DNA of 64,000 bases from Alectoria sarmentosa (taxonomy: Eukaryota > Ascomycota > Lecanoromycetes > Lecanorales > Parmeliaceae): the NCBI GenBank assembly GCA_009733775.1, contig WOGZ01000175.1:1-64000 (forward strand), written 5' to 3'. Both the position numbers and the translations under genes were made by a program. Below the pieces are notes generated by a model. That model saw nothing but the letters and a program-made list of their open reading frames with translations, was not told where the DNA came from and made no database searches. Every line of letters starts with the position of its first letter. Position 1 is the first letter of the stretch. Below, piece after piece: positions 13,987-24,598 of this stretch.

Positions 13987-14097
13987 TATAAAAATATGAT
14001 GTAAAACACTTAATTGTATTAGACTAAGAGTGCTATGAAGGAAAGTGCGATCTAAGTTACGGGCGCATGCGCCCGTCACGTGACCTGAATTTCGACA
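13987..14097 (-). repeat. 5' LTR (111 bp) of family-B copia element
   Basis: Read on the minus strand it starts TGTCGAAATTCAGG and ends CATATTTTTATA. It carries the same 18-bp palindrome as the solo LTR at 4908-5032 (here 14059-14076) plus one CACGTG. Immediately inside (about 13971-13986) the minus strand reads GGTTATAAATTCGAAC, which looks like a RIP-altered primer-binding site complementary to the anticodon region of initiator tRNA-Met, as copia elements use. It is 14 bp shorter than the solo LTR because it lacks one CACGTG-containing unit. Confidence 0.82.
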
Positions 14098-14300
14098 AAA
14101 AGCACATTAATGAATTCATTTAAATTAATTAATAATCGTTATAAATGTGAGTTGCGTCGAAGGTTTATTCTCGAAATTTTAACGTTCGTAATTTTATTCG
14201 TTTAATTAACTTATATCTATTTAGTCATAAAAAGGATGTATATATATCAAAAAGTGATATACATTTATCGAAAAGTGATGTATATCTATTACCACCCTTA
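14098..14300. other. Unassigned AT-rich DNA between copia copies
   Basis: No gene or element domain was recognised. It contains an imperfect direct repeat of about 24 bp at roughly 14238-14285 (units around AAAAGTGATATACAT and AAAAGTGATGTATAT). Confidence 0.6.
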
Positions 14301-16999
14301 ATCAATAACGAATTTACGTAATATGATATACTCTGAAATTTTAATGCGTCGTATATGATTTAAACGAGGTTTGCAATTCGTGTGAATTTGATAAAAAATG
14401 AATTTGCGAAAACGCATAAAGCTTCGATTATAAAGATAATTAACGATCAATATAAATTTCAATTAATATTTTTAATCATAATTAATGTTTTTAATGATAA
14501 TGTTAACAATATTAAAAAGCGTTTAATCAAATCGTTTAATGATCTTATTTTGTTCGAAATTTTCAAAATGAATAAATTTTCACGTGATATCATAATCGAC
14601 ACGATAAATGTTAAAATTAAAATCTTTATATTCGTCGTTATAATCAATTCGAAAACGTTTAATAATGATATTTTTATATTAATTTTTAATTTGATAACGC
14701 TTAAAAGCAGAAAAGATTTCGTTTTTATATTCGATAATTTTAATTTTAAAGCGTTTATTTTAATCGTCAATAAAGATAATAAAATATTTATCGTTAAAAC
14801 GATTTCGAGAAATGATAAATCGCAAATATCGTTATGAATTAAGTTTAAAGGTTTTTTCTTGAAGCGAATATGGGATTTATGCGACGTCTTTTACGTTTTT
14901 TGATTATATATAAAATATAAAATTTCTTATTAACGATCGCTTTAACGAAATCGATGCCTTTAAATAATTTGATTAATTTTCGAACGTTTTGATGTTTTAA
15001 ATGATTTATGCAAGCATATTACAAATCGAGGATTTAATTATTTATTTTGCGCGACACAACTTCAAGATTTAAATTCGAAAAAAAATCGAAATAAATTAAC
15101 AAAGAAATAATGTTATTTATAAAATTGAAATATTTTTTATATTTTAAGATGATATGAAATATAGCGAGTTTGATGTTATGCTATTTAAACATAAATATAA
15201 ACATTAATAATTATTTAAAAGCAATTAAAGTTTAATTAAATATTCATAAACGTAAATAATAAAGATTATTATTTTGTAATCAAACAATAATATCACGATT
15301 ATCAAATTCGATATCGTTTTATATAAATTTATTTGAATGTTGTTGCGTATTAACTATTTTTAAGAGATTAAATTCAAAGATAGATTTAAAATATGAAGAA
15401 CGTTCGTAAAAATAAGTTTTTTGCTTTAATCATCGATAATGATGTTAATGCGTATTTTATCGATGTTAATGAAAATACGAGCGTTGCTAATATTTTTAAT
15501 AAAATAAATATTATTTAATTTGAAATCGAGAGCGCGATATTATACGAAGCAATTTTTATTGAACGTGAAATGTTGAGAGCAAACACAATTTATCGTTTAT
15601 CGCGAAAATAATAAATTATTTATTTCAATCGTGAAGACAATTATGAATTTTTTTGATTGTTAAATGATTCGATAAAGTTTCGATTTTTATGACGACGTTT
15701 TTTATTATTGAAAGCATTTTTTCGATCATTATCTTTTTTGTCTTTAAATTTATCGTTATTGTTATTATTATCATTGTTTCTTTTACCGTCATCGTCGTCA
15801 AAATTGTTATTGAAATTATTTTAACGACTCTTATCAAAGAGTTGATCGCATTCCCCTTTAATAACGTTTTTTATAATGAATATAATATTTAATAAACTTT
15901 CAAATGATTTTATTGTTAAAATCAAATATAACGCTTTTTTAAAATTCAATAATGATAATATGTTTTAGAATTGAAATAATAAGGCGAGAGAAACGTTGAG
16001 CGATGAACGTAAAAATAAATTTTTAACGCTTAAAAAAAAGTTTGATCACAATTTAAATGAATCGAATAATAATATATTTTAATAAATAAACTATTTCGAT
16101 ATTAATATCATTAATAATTTCATAATTTTAAATATAATAAATAAAATAAGCGTTATTCGTTTTATTCAAATTCGTATAAAAAAATGAGAAAGTTGATTTT
16201 CAATTTCAATTTAAACGATAAATTTATAATATCATTATAAATACTTTTAAGGCGAGCGGCAAAGTTAATTGCATTTTTATATTAATTAAAATTTAATTTA
16301 AATAATTAACGATATAAATTATTGAATATATCGAAACTTTTAAATTTATTGTTTTTATAAATGATATTTCATAAAATGTGCGCGTTAATTTCGTCTTTAT
16401 AATTTATAAATAAGTTATTTTCAAAACGATTTTTGATGATGTTAATATAAAGTTTATATTTCAAATCTTATTTAATTCGTTTTTTCGCGATAATATCGAT
16501 CATTATCGTGAGCTCGTTAAATGAAATGTTTTTAAAAATAATAAATATGACGAAAATCTCATTTTGTTTCACTTTAATGAGTTTAATAAAATGTTATAAC
16601 GTAAAAAATTATCGTCTTTTTCGAGATCATGTTTAAAGGTTCTCAAATCTTTTAAATTTTTTGATATAAAACGAAAAATAGTTATTAAATTTCACGTTGA
16701 CGATTTCTTTAAATATGATAATAATTTCGATATATTATTAAGAGTATAAAAGGTTTAAATCTTGATAAAGAGATTGAATTCAATAAATCAAATGATAATT
16801 TCAAAGAGATTCTCGTTGTTAATTGATTCGAGAAAAGATTCGCGAATAAAATCATTGAGAATTGTAATGTTATTAAACAAATAAATAAATATATAATCGC
16901 GCCCTTTGCTTTTCGAGCGCGTTTTAAATTAACGATAAGTTTTGTTTAATGTTTGATTATAAAAAGGAAAATCGTATATAAAAATGCGTTTTATTGATT
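14301..16999 (-). mobile_element. Family-A copia fragment, truncated at both ends (minus orientation)
   Basis: It aligns by eye with 2950-6030 of copy 1 and, inverted, with about 18.72-21.45 kb of the complete copy, so it spans gag through integrase without LTRs. The long plus-strand frame at 14382-14837 is antisense to integrase and is not a gene. It lacks the two solo LTRs present in copy 1 and therefore shows the empty sites for both. Its right edge coincides with the start of the fold-back element at about 17.0 kb. Confidence 0.8.
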
Positions 17000-17005
17000 T
17001 GTTCA

Positions 17006-17436
17006 AATTAGCCGACAAAATCTGTTGAAAATCTGTTGACGACTTGTCGAAAATCATCAATATTTAATTTTTTAAACATCTTATTAAATACGTGATTCAT
17101 ACAATTTTCGATTAATTATGTATTCGAAAATAGAGTTTACGCTAACGGATGCTAACTTTAAAATTCGCTAAACGTATATTTAAATAAATATCAACGTTTT
17201 GAAACCTTTGAATGAAGATTTTAAAAAATGATAATGAATGATCTCTAAAAGTAATATATTATAAGATCACGTAACTTTAAAAAAAATTCAAAAATGTATA
17301 AATATTTACAAAATTTACGAAACAATGTTAAATATTTGTTGAAAGTTGTTTGAAAATCATTAATAAATGTTCAAAAAACTGCTAATAAGTTTTCAACAGA
17401 TTTTCAACAAATTTTCAACAAATGTCGAATAGATGG
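17006..17436. mobile_element. Small fold-back / MITE-like element
   Basis: The two ends are imperfect inverted repeats of about 80-90 bp. The left end has GACAAAATCTGTTGAAAATC and the right end, reversed, has GACATTTGTTGAAAATTTG with the same CTGTTGAAA module repeated. The middle has no coding capacity. Size, inverted ends and lack of a gene suggest a non-autonomous DNA element. Boundaries are approximate and no target duplication could be fixed. Confidence 0.55.
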
Positions 17437-17617
17437 CGAATAGGTTTTTCAAAAATGAATTAATCGAGAACTTATTTGTTGTAACTGGTTAATGAGAACG
17501 AAATATATATATTAAGTTTTTAAAAATAGATTGTGACTAGTCTTAGAAGGGAAATAATTTATATTCAATTTTGAATTCAGATATCGTCTTAAAACTAGGG
17601 GGTTCCCTTAAGATAAC
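17437..17617. other. Unassigned flank of the complete copia element
   Basis: This is 181 bp of moderately AT-rich DNA with no recognised feature. Its last five bases, 17613-17617 (ATAAC), are the left target duplication of the element that follows. Confidence 0.6.
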
Positions 17618-17752
17618 TGTTGAAATGTGTTAGTTATCAAACATGGAAGGTTTGCCGAGACAAGGAAGGTTTGTCGAGGCTTGACACATTTTGTATTTAG
17701 ATGCTTTGTTGCAGATTATTCAATCAATTAAGTGTTTCATTTATTTTTAATA
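17618..17752 (+). repeat. 5' LTR of complete family-A element
   Basis: It starts TGTTGAAATG and ends TTTTTAATA, a mutated form of the TTTCAACA terminus kept by the 3' LTR. It differs from the 3' LTR by a limited number of C/T and G/A changes, all RIP-type. Confidence 0.92.
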
Positions 17753-17754
17753 GA

Positions 17755-17770
17755 TTATGAGTTCGGAATC
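17755..17770 (+). other. Primer-binding site of family-A element
   Basis: TTATGAGTTCGGAATC begins two bases inside the 5' LTR. It reads as a complement of the anticodon loop and adjacent stem of initiator tRNA-Met, the half-tRNA primer style typical of copia-type elements. The tRNA match is from general knowledge and was not aligned to this genome's tRNA. Confidence 0.6.
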
Positions 17771-18329
17771 GCGGGTATTCGTTTAGTATTATTTATCTTA
17801 TAAATTAATTGATTTATTAATCAAGCGTATAAGAAAAGTTCCCTGAAAGTTAAGTCGTAATGTCAAAATCTAAATAACAAAATAATCATTCACTTTGCGA
17901 CAATTGCGTAACAACCTAAACCTATTATACGTGATCATTTTTGTTGATAAATCGTGTTTTAAATAATATTTAATTCAATTCAATTGTTTATTTATGTGAT
18001 AATCGTAAATGATAAATCGTGAAGCGCTGATTGCAATTGTTATGAGAGCAATCTACTTTTAAAGAATTGCGATCAATCATTTATCAATTTCAATTTCTGA
18101 GCGATAAATCATATTTAAAACGCAATGATCGAATAATTTCCTAAGAAATCGTTTGATTTTATAAATTTACATTCAATCTTTTATTTAAAGAATAAAGGGG
18201 TTGATATTGAGTTTAATCAAATGCGCGCTTTTCAACGGTTAAGCATTATTAAACAATGTTATTTCATTGTTTATGAAACTTATGGCAAAATGAAAAAGGG
18301 ATCGCAAATACGTTGTAAACTTTACTCTT

Positions 18330-18593
18330 ATGACCGTTATCATGACATCAATTGTCAAATTATTTTTGACGAAACATCAGGCCAGAGTTAATAGTGATAA
18401 CGGGTCGCTCATAACAACGAGCATCTCGTTACAAAACACGACTTTTACTATGTCAACAGTCATTGTTATATCAACGATCTCAATGTCAATTGTGATTGGA
18501 AAAGGGCATAAAAGATTTTTGAATATCCTTTTTGATTCTGATTCCCAAGCATTAGAAGATTTAATCATATTCATCAATCACATTTCTCATTGA
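18330..18593 (+). other. Open leader segment of family-A element, lightly mutated
   Basis: An 87-residue open frame (starts MTVIMTSIVK) lies between the LTR and the Gag region in a stretch of fairly normal composition. The equivalent region of copy 1 (about 6290-6420, reversed) is heavily RIPed and closed. I do not recognise the peptide. It may be part of a 5' leader or a short Gag N-terminal segment rather than a gene. Confidence 0.35.
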
Positions 18594-19852
18594 GACAAAT
18601 TCAAACGTTTTAAACATTCTCTTTTTTTTTTTATAAATCAAAATAAACTTAAACGTCTTCGCATTTTCACGTCTTTTATATTTTTAAACATTTTTTAAAA
18701 AGAATTTCGAGCTCAATTCAAAAGAGTTTAATCAATAAAACGCATTTTCGAACGCGATTTTCCTTTTTATAATCAGGCATTAAATAAAATTTATTATTAA
18801 TTTAAAACGCGCTCGAAAAGCAAAGAACGCGATTACGTATTTGTTTATTTGTTTAATAACATTATAATTCTCGATAATTCTATTCGCGAGTTTTCTCTCG
18901 AATCAATTAATAGCGAAAATCTTTTTAAGATTATTATTCAATTTATTGAGTTCAATCTTCTCATCAACATTTAAACTTTTTATGTTTTTAATAACATATC
19001 AAAGTTATTATCAAAATGTTCGAAGAAATCGTCGACGTGAAATTCAATGGCGATTTTTCGTTTCACATCAAAAAGTTTGAAAAACTCGAAGGTTTTCAAA
19101 TATGATCTCGAGAGATGTAATAATTTTTTACGTTATAACGTTTTATTAAATTTATTAGAATAAAACAAAATGAGGTTTTTGTTATATTTGTCATTTTTAA
19201 AGATATTTCATTTAATGAATTTATAATAATGATTGATATCGTCGAAAAGAAGCGAGTTAAGTGAGACTTGAAACATAAACTTTATATTAACATTATCAAA
19301 AATCATTTTGAAAACAACTTGTTTGTGAATCATAAAGACGAGATCAATGCGTATATTTTATGAAATGTCATTTATAAAAATAATAAGTTTAAAGATTTCG
19401 ATACGCTTAATAATTTGTATCGTTAATTATTCAAATTGAATTTTGATTAATACAAAAATGCAATTGATTTTGTCGCTCGTTTTAAGAACATTTATAATAA
19501 TATTATCAATTTATCGTTTAAATTGAGATTGAAAATCAATTTTCTCATTTTTTTTTTTTATATGAACTTAAATAAAGCGAATAACGTTTATTTTATTTAT
19601 TATATTCAAAATTATAAATTTATAAATGATGTTAATATCGAGGCAGTTTATTTATTAAAATACGTTATCATTTGATTTATTCAAATAATGATTAATTTCT
19701 TTTTTAAGCGTTAAGAGTTTATTTTTATATTCGTTATTCAACGTCTTTTTCGTTTTATCGTTTTAATTTCAAAATATGTTATTATTGTTAAATCTCAAAA
19801 GGGCGTTATGCTTGGTTTTAATAACAAAATTATTTAAAAGTTCGTTAAATAT

Positions 19853-19894
19853 TACATTCATTGCAAAAAGCATTATCATATTAAAACGAAGTGT
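19853..19894 (+). pseudogene. Gag CCHC zinc knuckle (family A), first Cys lost
   Basis: The frame reads YIHCKKHYHIKTKC, which fits C-x2-C-x4-H-x4-C except that the first Cys codon is TAC (Tyr), one G-to-A step from TGC. An Asp/Asn-rich tail follows. This is the nucleocapsid part of the Gag region. Confidence 0.8.
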
Positions 19895-20158
19895 GATTAA
19901 TTTTTTGATAAGAGTCGTCAAAATAATTTTAATGATAATTTTGATAATGGTGACGATAGGAGAAATGATGATAACAATAATAATAATAGCGATGGCGATA
20001 AGTTTAAAGATAAAAAGGATAATGATCGAAAGAATATTTTTAACAATAAAAAACGTCGTTATAGAAATCGTAATTTTATCGAATCTTTTGATAGTTAAAG
20101 GAAAATCATGATTATTTTCACGATTAAAATAAATAATTTATTATCTTCGCATTAAGCG

Positions 20159-20392
20159 ATGAATTATGTTTATTTTCAACATTTCACATTTAATAAAAAT
20201 TGTTTCGTGCAATATCGCGCTCTCAATTTTAAATTGAACGATGTTTATTTCATTAAAAATATTAAGAACGCTCGTATTCTTATTGATATCGATAAAATAC
20301 GCATTAATATCGTTATCGATGATCAAAAAAAGAAATTTATTTTTATAAATGTTCTTTTTATTTTAGGTTTATTTTTAAACTTAATTTTTTAA
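20159..20392 (+). pseudogene. Protease / pre-integrase region of copia Pol (family A)
   Basis: A 77-residue open stretch whose C-terminal part, around NVLFILGLFLNLIF, is a mutated version of the conserved copia NVLYVPxLxxNLIS block between protease and integrase. The protease active-site DSG motif could not be placed confidently. Confidence 0.7.
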
Positions 20393-20917
20393 GAACAATT
20401 AATGCGCAATAATATTCATATGAAGTTTGTATAAAACAATATCGAATTTGATAATTATGATATTATTGCTTAATTGCAAAGCAATAATCTTTATTATTTA
20501 CGTTTATAAAAGTTTAATTATCAAATTCTTATTTCTTTCAAATAGTCGTTAATGTTCGTATTTATATTTAAATAATATAACATTAAATTCGTTATGTTTT
20601 ATATTATTTCTAAATATAAAGAGCATTTCAATTCGATGAATAACGTTATCTCTTTATTAATTTATTTCGATTTTTTTTTTTTAAATTCAGATCTCGATGC
20701 TGCATCGCGTAAAATTAACGATTAAATTTTCAATTTATGATATGCTCGCATGGGTTATTTAGAACATTAAAACGTTTATAAATTAATTAAATTATTCAAA
20801 GACATCGATTTATTCAAAGCTGTCGTCAATAAAAAGTTTTATATTTTTTACGCAATTCAAAAAACGCAAAGAGCGTCGTATAAATTTCATATTCGTTTTA
20901 AAAAAAGGTTTTTAAAT

Positions 20918-21302
20918 TTAATTTATAACGATGTTTACGATTTTATCACTCTTCGAAATCGTTTTAATAATAAATATTTTATTATTTTCATTGACGATTA
21001 AAATAAACGCTTTAAGATTGAAATTATTAAATATAAAAGCGAAATCTTTTTTGTTTTTAAGCGTTATCAAATTAAAAATCAATATAAAAATATTATTATT
21101 AAACGTTTTCGAATTGATTATGATAATGAATATAAAGATTTTGATTTTAATATTCATCGTATTAATCATAATATCACGTGAAAATTTATTTATTTTAAGA
21201 ATTCCGAATAAAATGAGATTATCGAATGATTTGATTAAACGCTTTTCAGCATTATTAATATTATTATTAAAAACATTAATTTTGATTGAAAATATTGATT
21301 AA
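20918..21302 (+). pseudogene. Integrase core of copia Pol (family A)
   Basis: A plus-strand frame shows the KYFIIFIDD block followed at 21110-21133 by RIDYDNEY, a mutated RSDNGGEY motif. It is broken by TGA and TAA codons, for example where Trp is expected. Open frames in the other two phases and on the minus strand (20918-21169) are artefacts; the antisense one recurs in the other copies at 3196-3489 and 14382-14837. Confidence 0.82.
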
Positions 21303-22239
21303 AACTTATATTGATCGTTAATTATTTTCATAATCGAAGTTTTGTATAATCACGCAAATTCATTTCGTATCAAACTCACACGAATTTCAAATCTTATTTG
21401 AATCACATACGTCGTATTGAGACTTCAAGTTTTATTATTTTGCGTAAGCTCATTATTGATTAAAAGAAAAATTAAAAACGCGTTATTAAGAAAGTCTTTA
21501 TTGATTATAAAGATGATTATATTTATCATATATTATTATCAGATAATAACATTATTTAATCTTTTAAAATCGTTTAAGATTTGAAAAAGAATGGTTTTTT
21601 ATTTGATTTATAATTATTAATTGATTCAATTGTAAAAGAGAATGATTCGATATTTATAACGTCTTTCGTCGTTAAAAATTGATTATTTGTGAACGAAATG
21701 AACATTGATGAGTTTATTTAATCGTTTAGATTTAAGCTTTTTATAATTGAGCTCTCAGATTTCTTTAAAATTAACGTATCAATTATTAATTCGTCGTCGT
21801 TATCAATTTTCACTTTTTAAGACGATATATCAAATAATGCATCGTCGCTTTATTTAAATCATTCTTATTTCATATCGCGCGATCTTTTGTTAAATCTTAT
21901 TCAATTTTATGCGATGATTATTTAAGTCGTTATCGCAATGAAATCGTACGAGCCGAAGATTTATAAAGAAGTTATTGTTAATAATTTATATTAAAAGCAA
22001 TAAAAGGATGACATAATCGATAAAAATGATTTTTTATTAAAAAATAAAATTTGAAAGTTTATTAATTTATTTAAAGGGCGCATTATTTTTCGTGATAAAT
22101 GAATTTATATTATTAAATGCGAAGTTCGCGACGAAATCATTCGCTTTAAAACTTGTTAAATAATTTATGATTTCGAATAATGAAAAGATTTGAATTTTAA
22201 TGAAATTTTCATTTTAATAATCAAATTTATATTTTATAA

Positions 22240-22760
22240 AACGATTTTTATTTTAATCGTCGTCGAGGATTGAAACTTAAAATAAATGAATATTAAAATC
22301 GTTTTTCTTTACGATAACGTTAAGAAAAAGATTTATATAAAATAATTTATTGAATATGTTTCAAAAAAATATTTCAATAAGATCTGCAAGCTTAATAAGA
22401 TCCTTTATAATTTAAAACAATCTTTTTAAATTTGATATAACATCTTTGTCGAATATATAAAAGAAATCGATCTTATTCTCATTAATGTCGACTTTAACGT
22501 CTTTATTAATTCAAATATTGAAATTATTATCGCTCTTTATGTGAACGATGTTTTTATCATTAACTCATTTCGATTTAAAATCTAATGAATAAAGAATGTT
22601 TTTAATATCAAGTTCAAAATAAGCGATCTCGGCTCTTGCAATTATTATTTGAATATAATAATAATTTATAATCGTGTTAATCGAATCTTATAATTAAGAT
22701 AATTCGTTTATATCGAGCGTTTTTTTCGTATTTATAAAATGTGAGAGATTAAAACAAAAT
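22240..22760 (+). pseudogene. Reverse transcriptase of copia Pol (family A)
   Basis: The catalytic box reads YVND at 22538-22549 (second catalytic position Asn instead of Asp, a G-to-A change). A KISDLGSCNYYL stretch downstream is typical of copia RT. Several stops interrupt the frame. Confidence 0.85.
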
Positions 22761-23029
22761 TTATCTCGATAAAAATTAATTTGTGATTAATATTTATTAA
22801 AAAAGAATACATAACTTTTAAAGAGTTTTTTCAAATTTATTAATCGATTATGAAATCTTTTATATACGTTATGTTTAACATTAGATTTAATATTGTCTTC
22901 ATTGTCTTAATCATTTCTTAATATATTTTTAATTTTATCAAAATTTATTATGTCGTTATCAAGCGTATCTTTTGATATTTGAAAAAAATTATCAATTAAC
23001 ATCTCATTTATAAAGATACGCTTTAAGAA

Positions 23030-23510
23030 TTTATCGATTACATTGATTTCGATTGAATTAACGATCACGATATTCGCAAATCAATTTCAAATTACGTTTT
23101 TAATTTGAAAAATGAGATTATCAATTGATCATTCAAGCGACAATTTACGATCATATTGTTTATTTATGAGATCGAATACATCGATTAAACGCAAGTCGTT
23201 AAAAAAGTTATTTGATTAAAAGGTTTTCTGAGTCAAATCCGCCTCAATGAGACATTTTAAATAATCATTATTTATAACGATAATCAAAACGCAATTGCGC
23301 TCGTAAAAAACCCTCAACATCATAATTATGTTAAACATATCGATATTCAACATTATTAAATACGCGATCAAATCGTTAATAACAATGTTGATTTATAATA
23401 CGTTTTCATCGACAAACAAATCGCTAATGACCTTATCAAGGCTTTTTATAAAAATAAATTCAAATTGTTTCGCAAGCTTATTAATTTAAAATCACGATTA
23501 TAAAATGAAT
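23030..23510 (+). pseudogene. RNase H of copia Pol (family A)
   Basis: It starts with YIDFD followed by a stop where copia elements have the YxDSDWA motif, then a KRQFT segment, an NDNQNAIALVKNP segment and KHIDIQHY near 23335. Trp codons at 23054, 23126 and 23211 have all become TGA. The polyprotein would end near 23510. Confidence 0.85.
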
Positions 23511-23519
23511 GAAATTTGA

Positions 23520-24463
23520 AACATTGTTTAAGAATAAATGAATTATTTTTTTTCTCGCTTCTGTGAGAGCTCTCTTTTCTGATTGGTTTTTACATTACGA
23601 ATAATCGATCGAGTTTATTCGCAGAACCTCAAATATCAACCTTGACATGTTTTGCGAAAGGACTTTAATTTATCAATATTCAATTTGAAATTGATTTGCC
23701 ACTATTGCACTTATAATCACAAACTTTGCGAACTTCTTTTCAGGTGACCTATTTCTACATCCGATCCAAATTTGGAATCTACGCCGCCACTCATAAGGTC
23801 GTTATCATCAATTTTTTCATCGATTGCCTTGAATTTTCTCTTCAAGGTCATCATACTCATTCTCTTAGGCGCCTTTTTATCGTCATCACCATCATCATCA
23901 TTATTATCGCAATGTATCGATCGCAATGTGCATGCACCCTATCAATCATTATTATCAAGCACCAATGTTTTGAAACGACCCTTAGGCCTTGCAACCGGTC
24001 GCATACATACATATACAATTCGGAATATTTCATTCAATCGGAAAATTTACTCCCACATATATCCATCGACCGTGTGTCATTCGATTTTTGGTGTGCATCA
24101 GGTGGCCTGCAAATAAATTTGTCAAAAAACGGTTTTTCGTCAAAAAGTGGAATTTTTTGTATGGGACATCGTGGCGGATATGTCCAAAAGGACATAGTCG
24201 TTTCAAAAAAAAAAAAAAAAAAAATCCGATTTCTTTTCGGATTTTCACTGTTCCTACCCAATTTTGGACATCGCGAATTTTGGATTTCATGTTTCAAATC
24301 TGAATGATTATAGGGCTTTTTCGACTACTTTTTCGAATTTTTCGACTTTTTCGACTTTCACTCTTTCTATTCGGCGTTCAAGTCACATGACATCTCGAAT
24401 GAGGGGTAAAGGAGGTGGTTCAAACATTTTGATTTTTCGAGCTGCAATGCGATCATATGAGAG
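23520..24463 (+). other. 3' noncoding region of family-A element, shared block
   Basis: About 940 bp between RNase H and the 3' LTR, with near-normal composition from about 23.7 kb on. The block at about 24095-24210 recurs at 8487-8600 (plus) and 1-120 (minus). It holds an 18-19 base A run near 24207-24225 and a purine-rich run around 24400-24418 that may be the polypurine tract. Long open frames exist in several phases (such as plus 23726-24307 and minus 23717-23926); none shows a known domain. Confidence 0.6.
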
Positions 24464-24598
24464 TGTTGAAATGTGTTAATTATTAAACATGAAAGGTTTG
24501 CCGAGGCAAGGAAGGTTTGTTGAGGCTTGGCACATTTTGTATCTAGATGCTCTGTTGCAGATTATTCAATCAATTAAGTGTTTCACCTACTTTCAACA
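24464..24598 (+). repeat. 3' LTR of complete family-A element
   Basis: It starts TGTTGAAATG and ends TTTCAACA, 135 bp long. It is followed directly by ATAAC, the right-hand target duplication. It keeps the intact terminal inverted dinucleotides that the 5' LTR has lost. Confidence 0.93.

Larger units (their letters stand above)
8956..14097 (-). mobile_element. Ty1/copia retrotransposon, family B, minus strand, 3' end interrupted, RIP-degraded
   Basis: The 5' LTR is at 13987-14097 and the internal region reads leftward. Integrase (10686-10907) and reverse transcriptase (8956-9234) fragments are recognisable on the minus strand in copia order. RT stops exactly at 8956, where the opposite-strand LTR begins, so RNase H and the 3' LTR are missing here. 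This is best explained by insertion of the plus-strand element that ends at 8955. The 9.3-10.6 kb and 11-13.9 kb stretches contain only stop-riddled AT-rich sequence; the gag and protease regions are expected there but I could not read them. Confidence 0.82.
17618..24598 (+). mobile_element. Complete Ty1/copia retrotransposon, family A (6981 bp), RIP-inactivated
   Basis: Both LTRs are 135 bp (17618-17752 and 24464-24598), bounded by a perfect 5-bp duplication, ATAAC (17613-17617 and 24599-24603). The order on the plus strand is primer-binding site, leader, Gag with CCHC knuckle, protease/pre-integrase, integrase, RT and RNase H, which is the copia order. All parts are recognisable but broken by many stops, so it is dead. 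The LTR-proximal parts (17.6-18.6 kb and 23.7-24.6 kb) are visibly less mutated than the centre. Expression would have been as one Gag-Pol polyprotein. Confidence 0.93.

Noticed and set aside
8822..14097. LTRs in opposite orientation at 8822-8955 and 13987-14097 as one element with inverted LTRs
   Set aside because: The left LTR is preceded by a polypurine tract and RNase H of a plus-strand element, while the right one is the 5' LTR of a minus-strand element; nesting explains both.
14382..14837. A 151-residue plus-strand open frame with relatives at 3196-3489 and 20918-21169, looking like a conserved protein family
   Set aside because: It is antisense to copia integrase in every copy. Similarity reflects shared element sequence, and openness comes from RIP creating AT-rich frames.
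23726..24307. A 193-residue plus-strand open frame near the copia 3' end
   Set aside because: It lies downstream of RNase H, overlaps open frames in other phases and both strands, contains homopolymer-encoded residues, and is closed in other copies.
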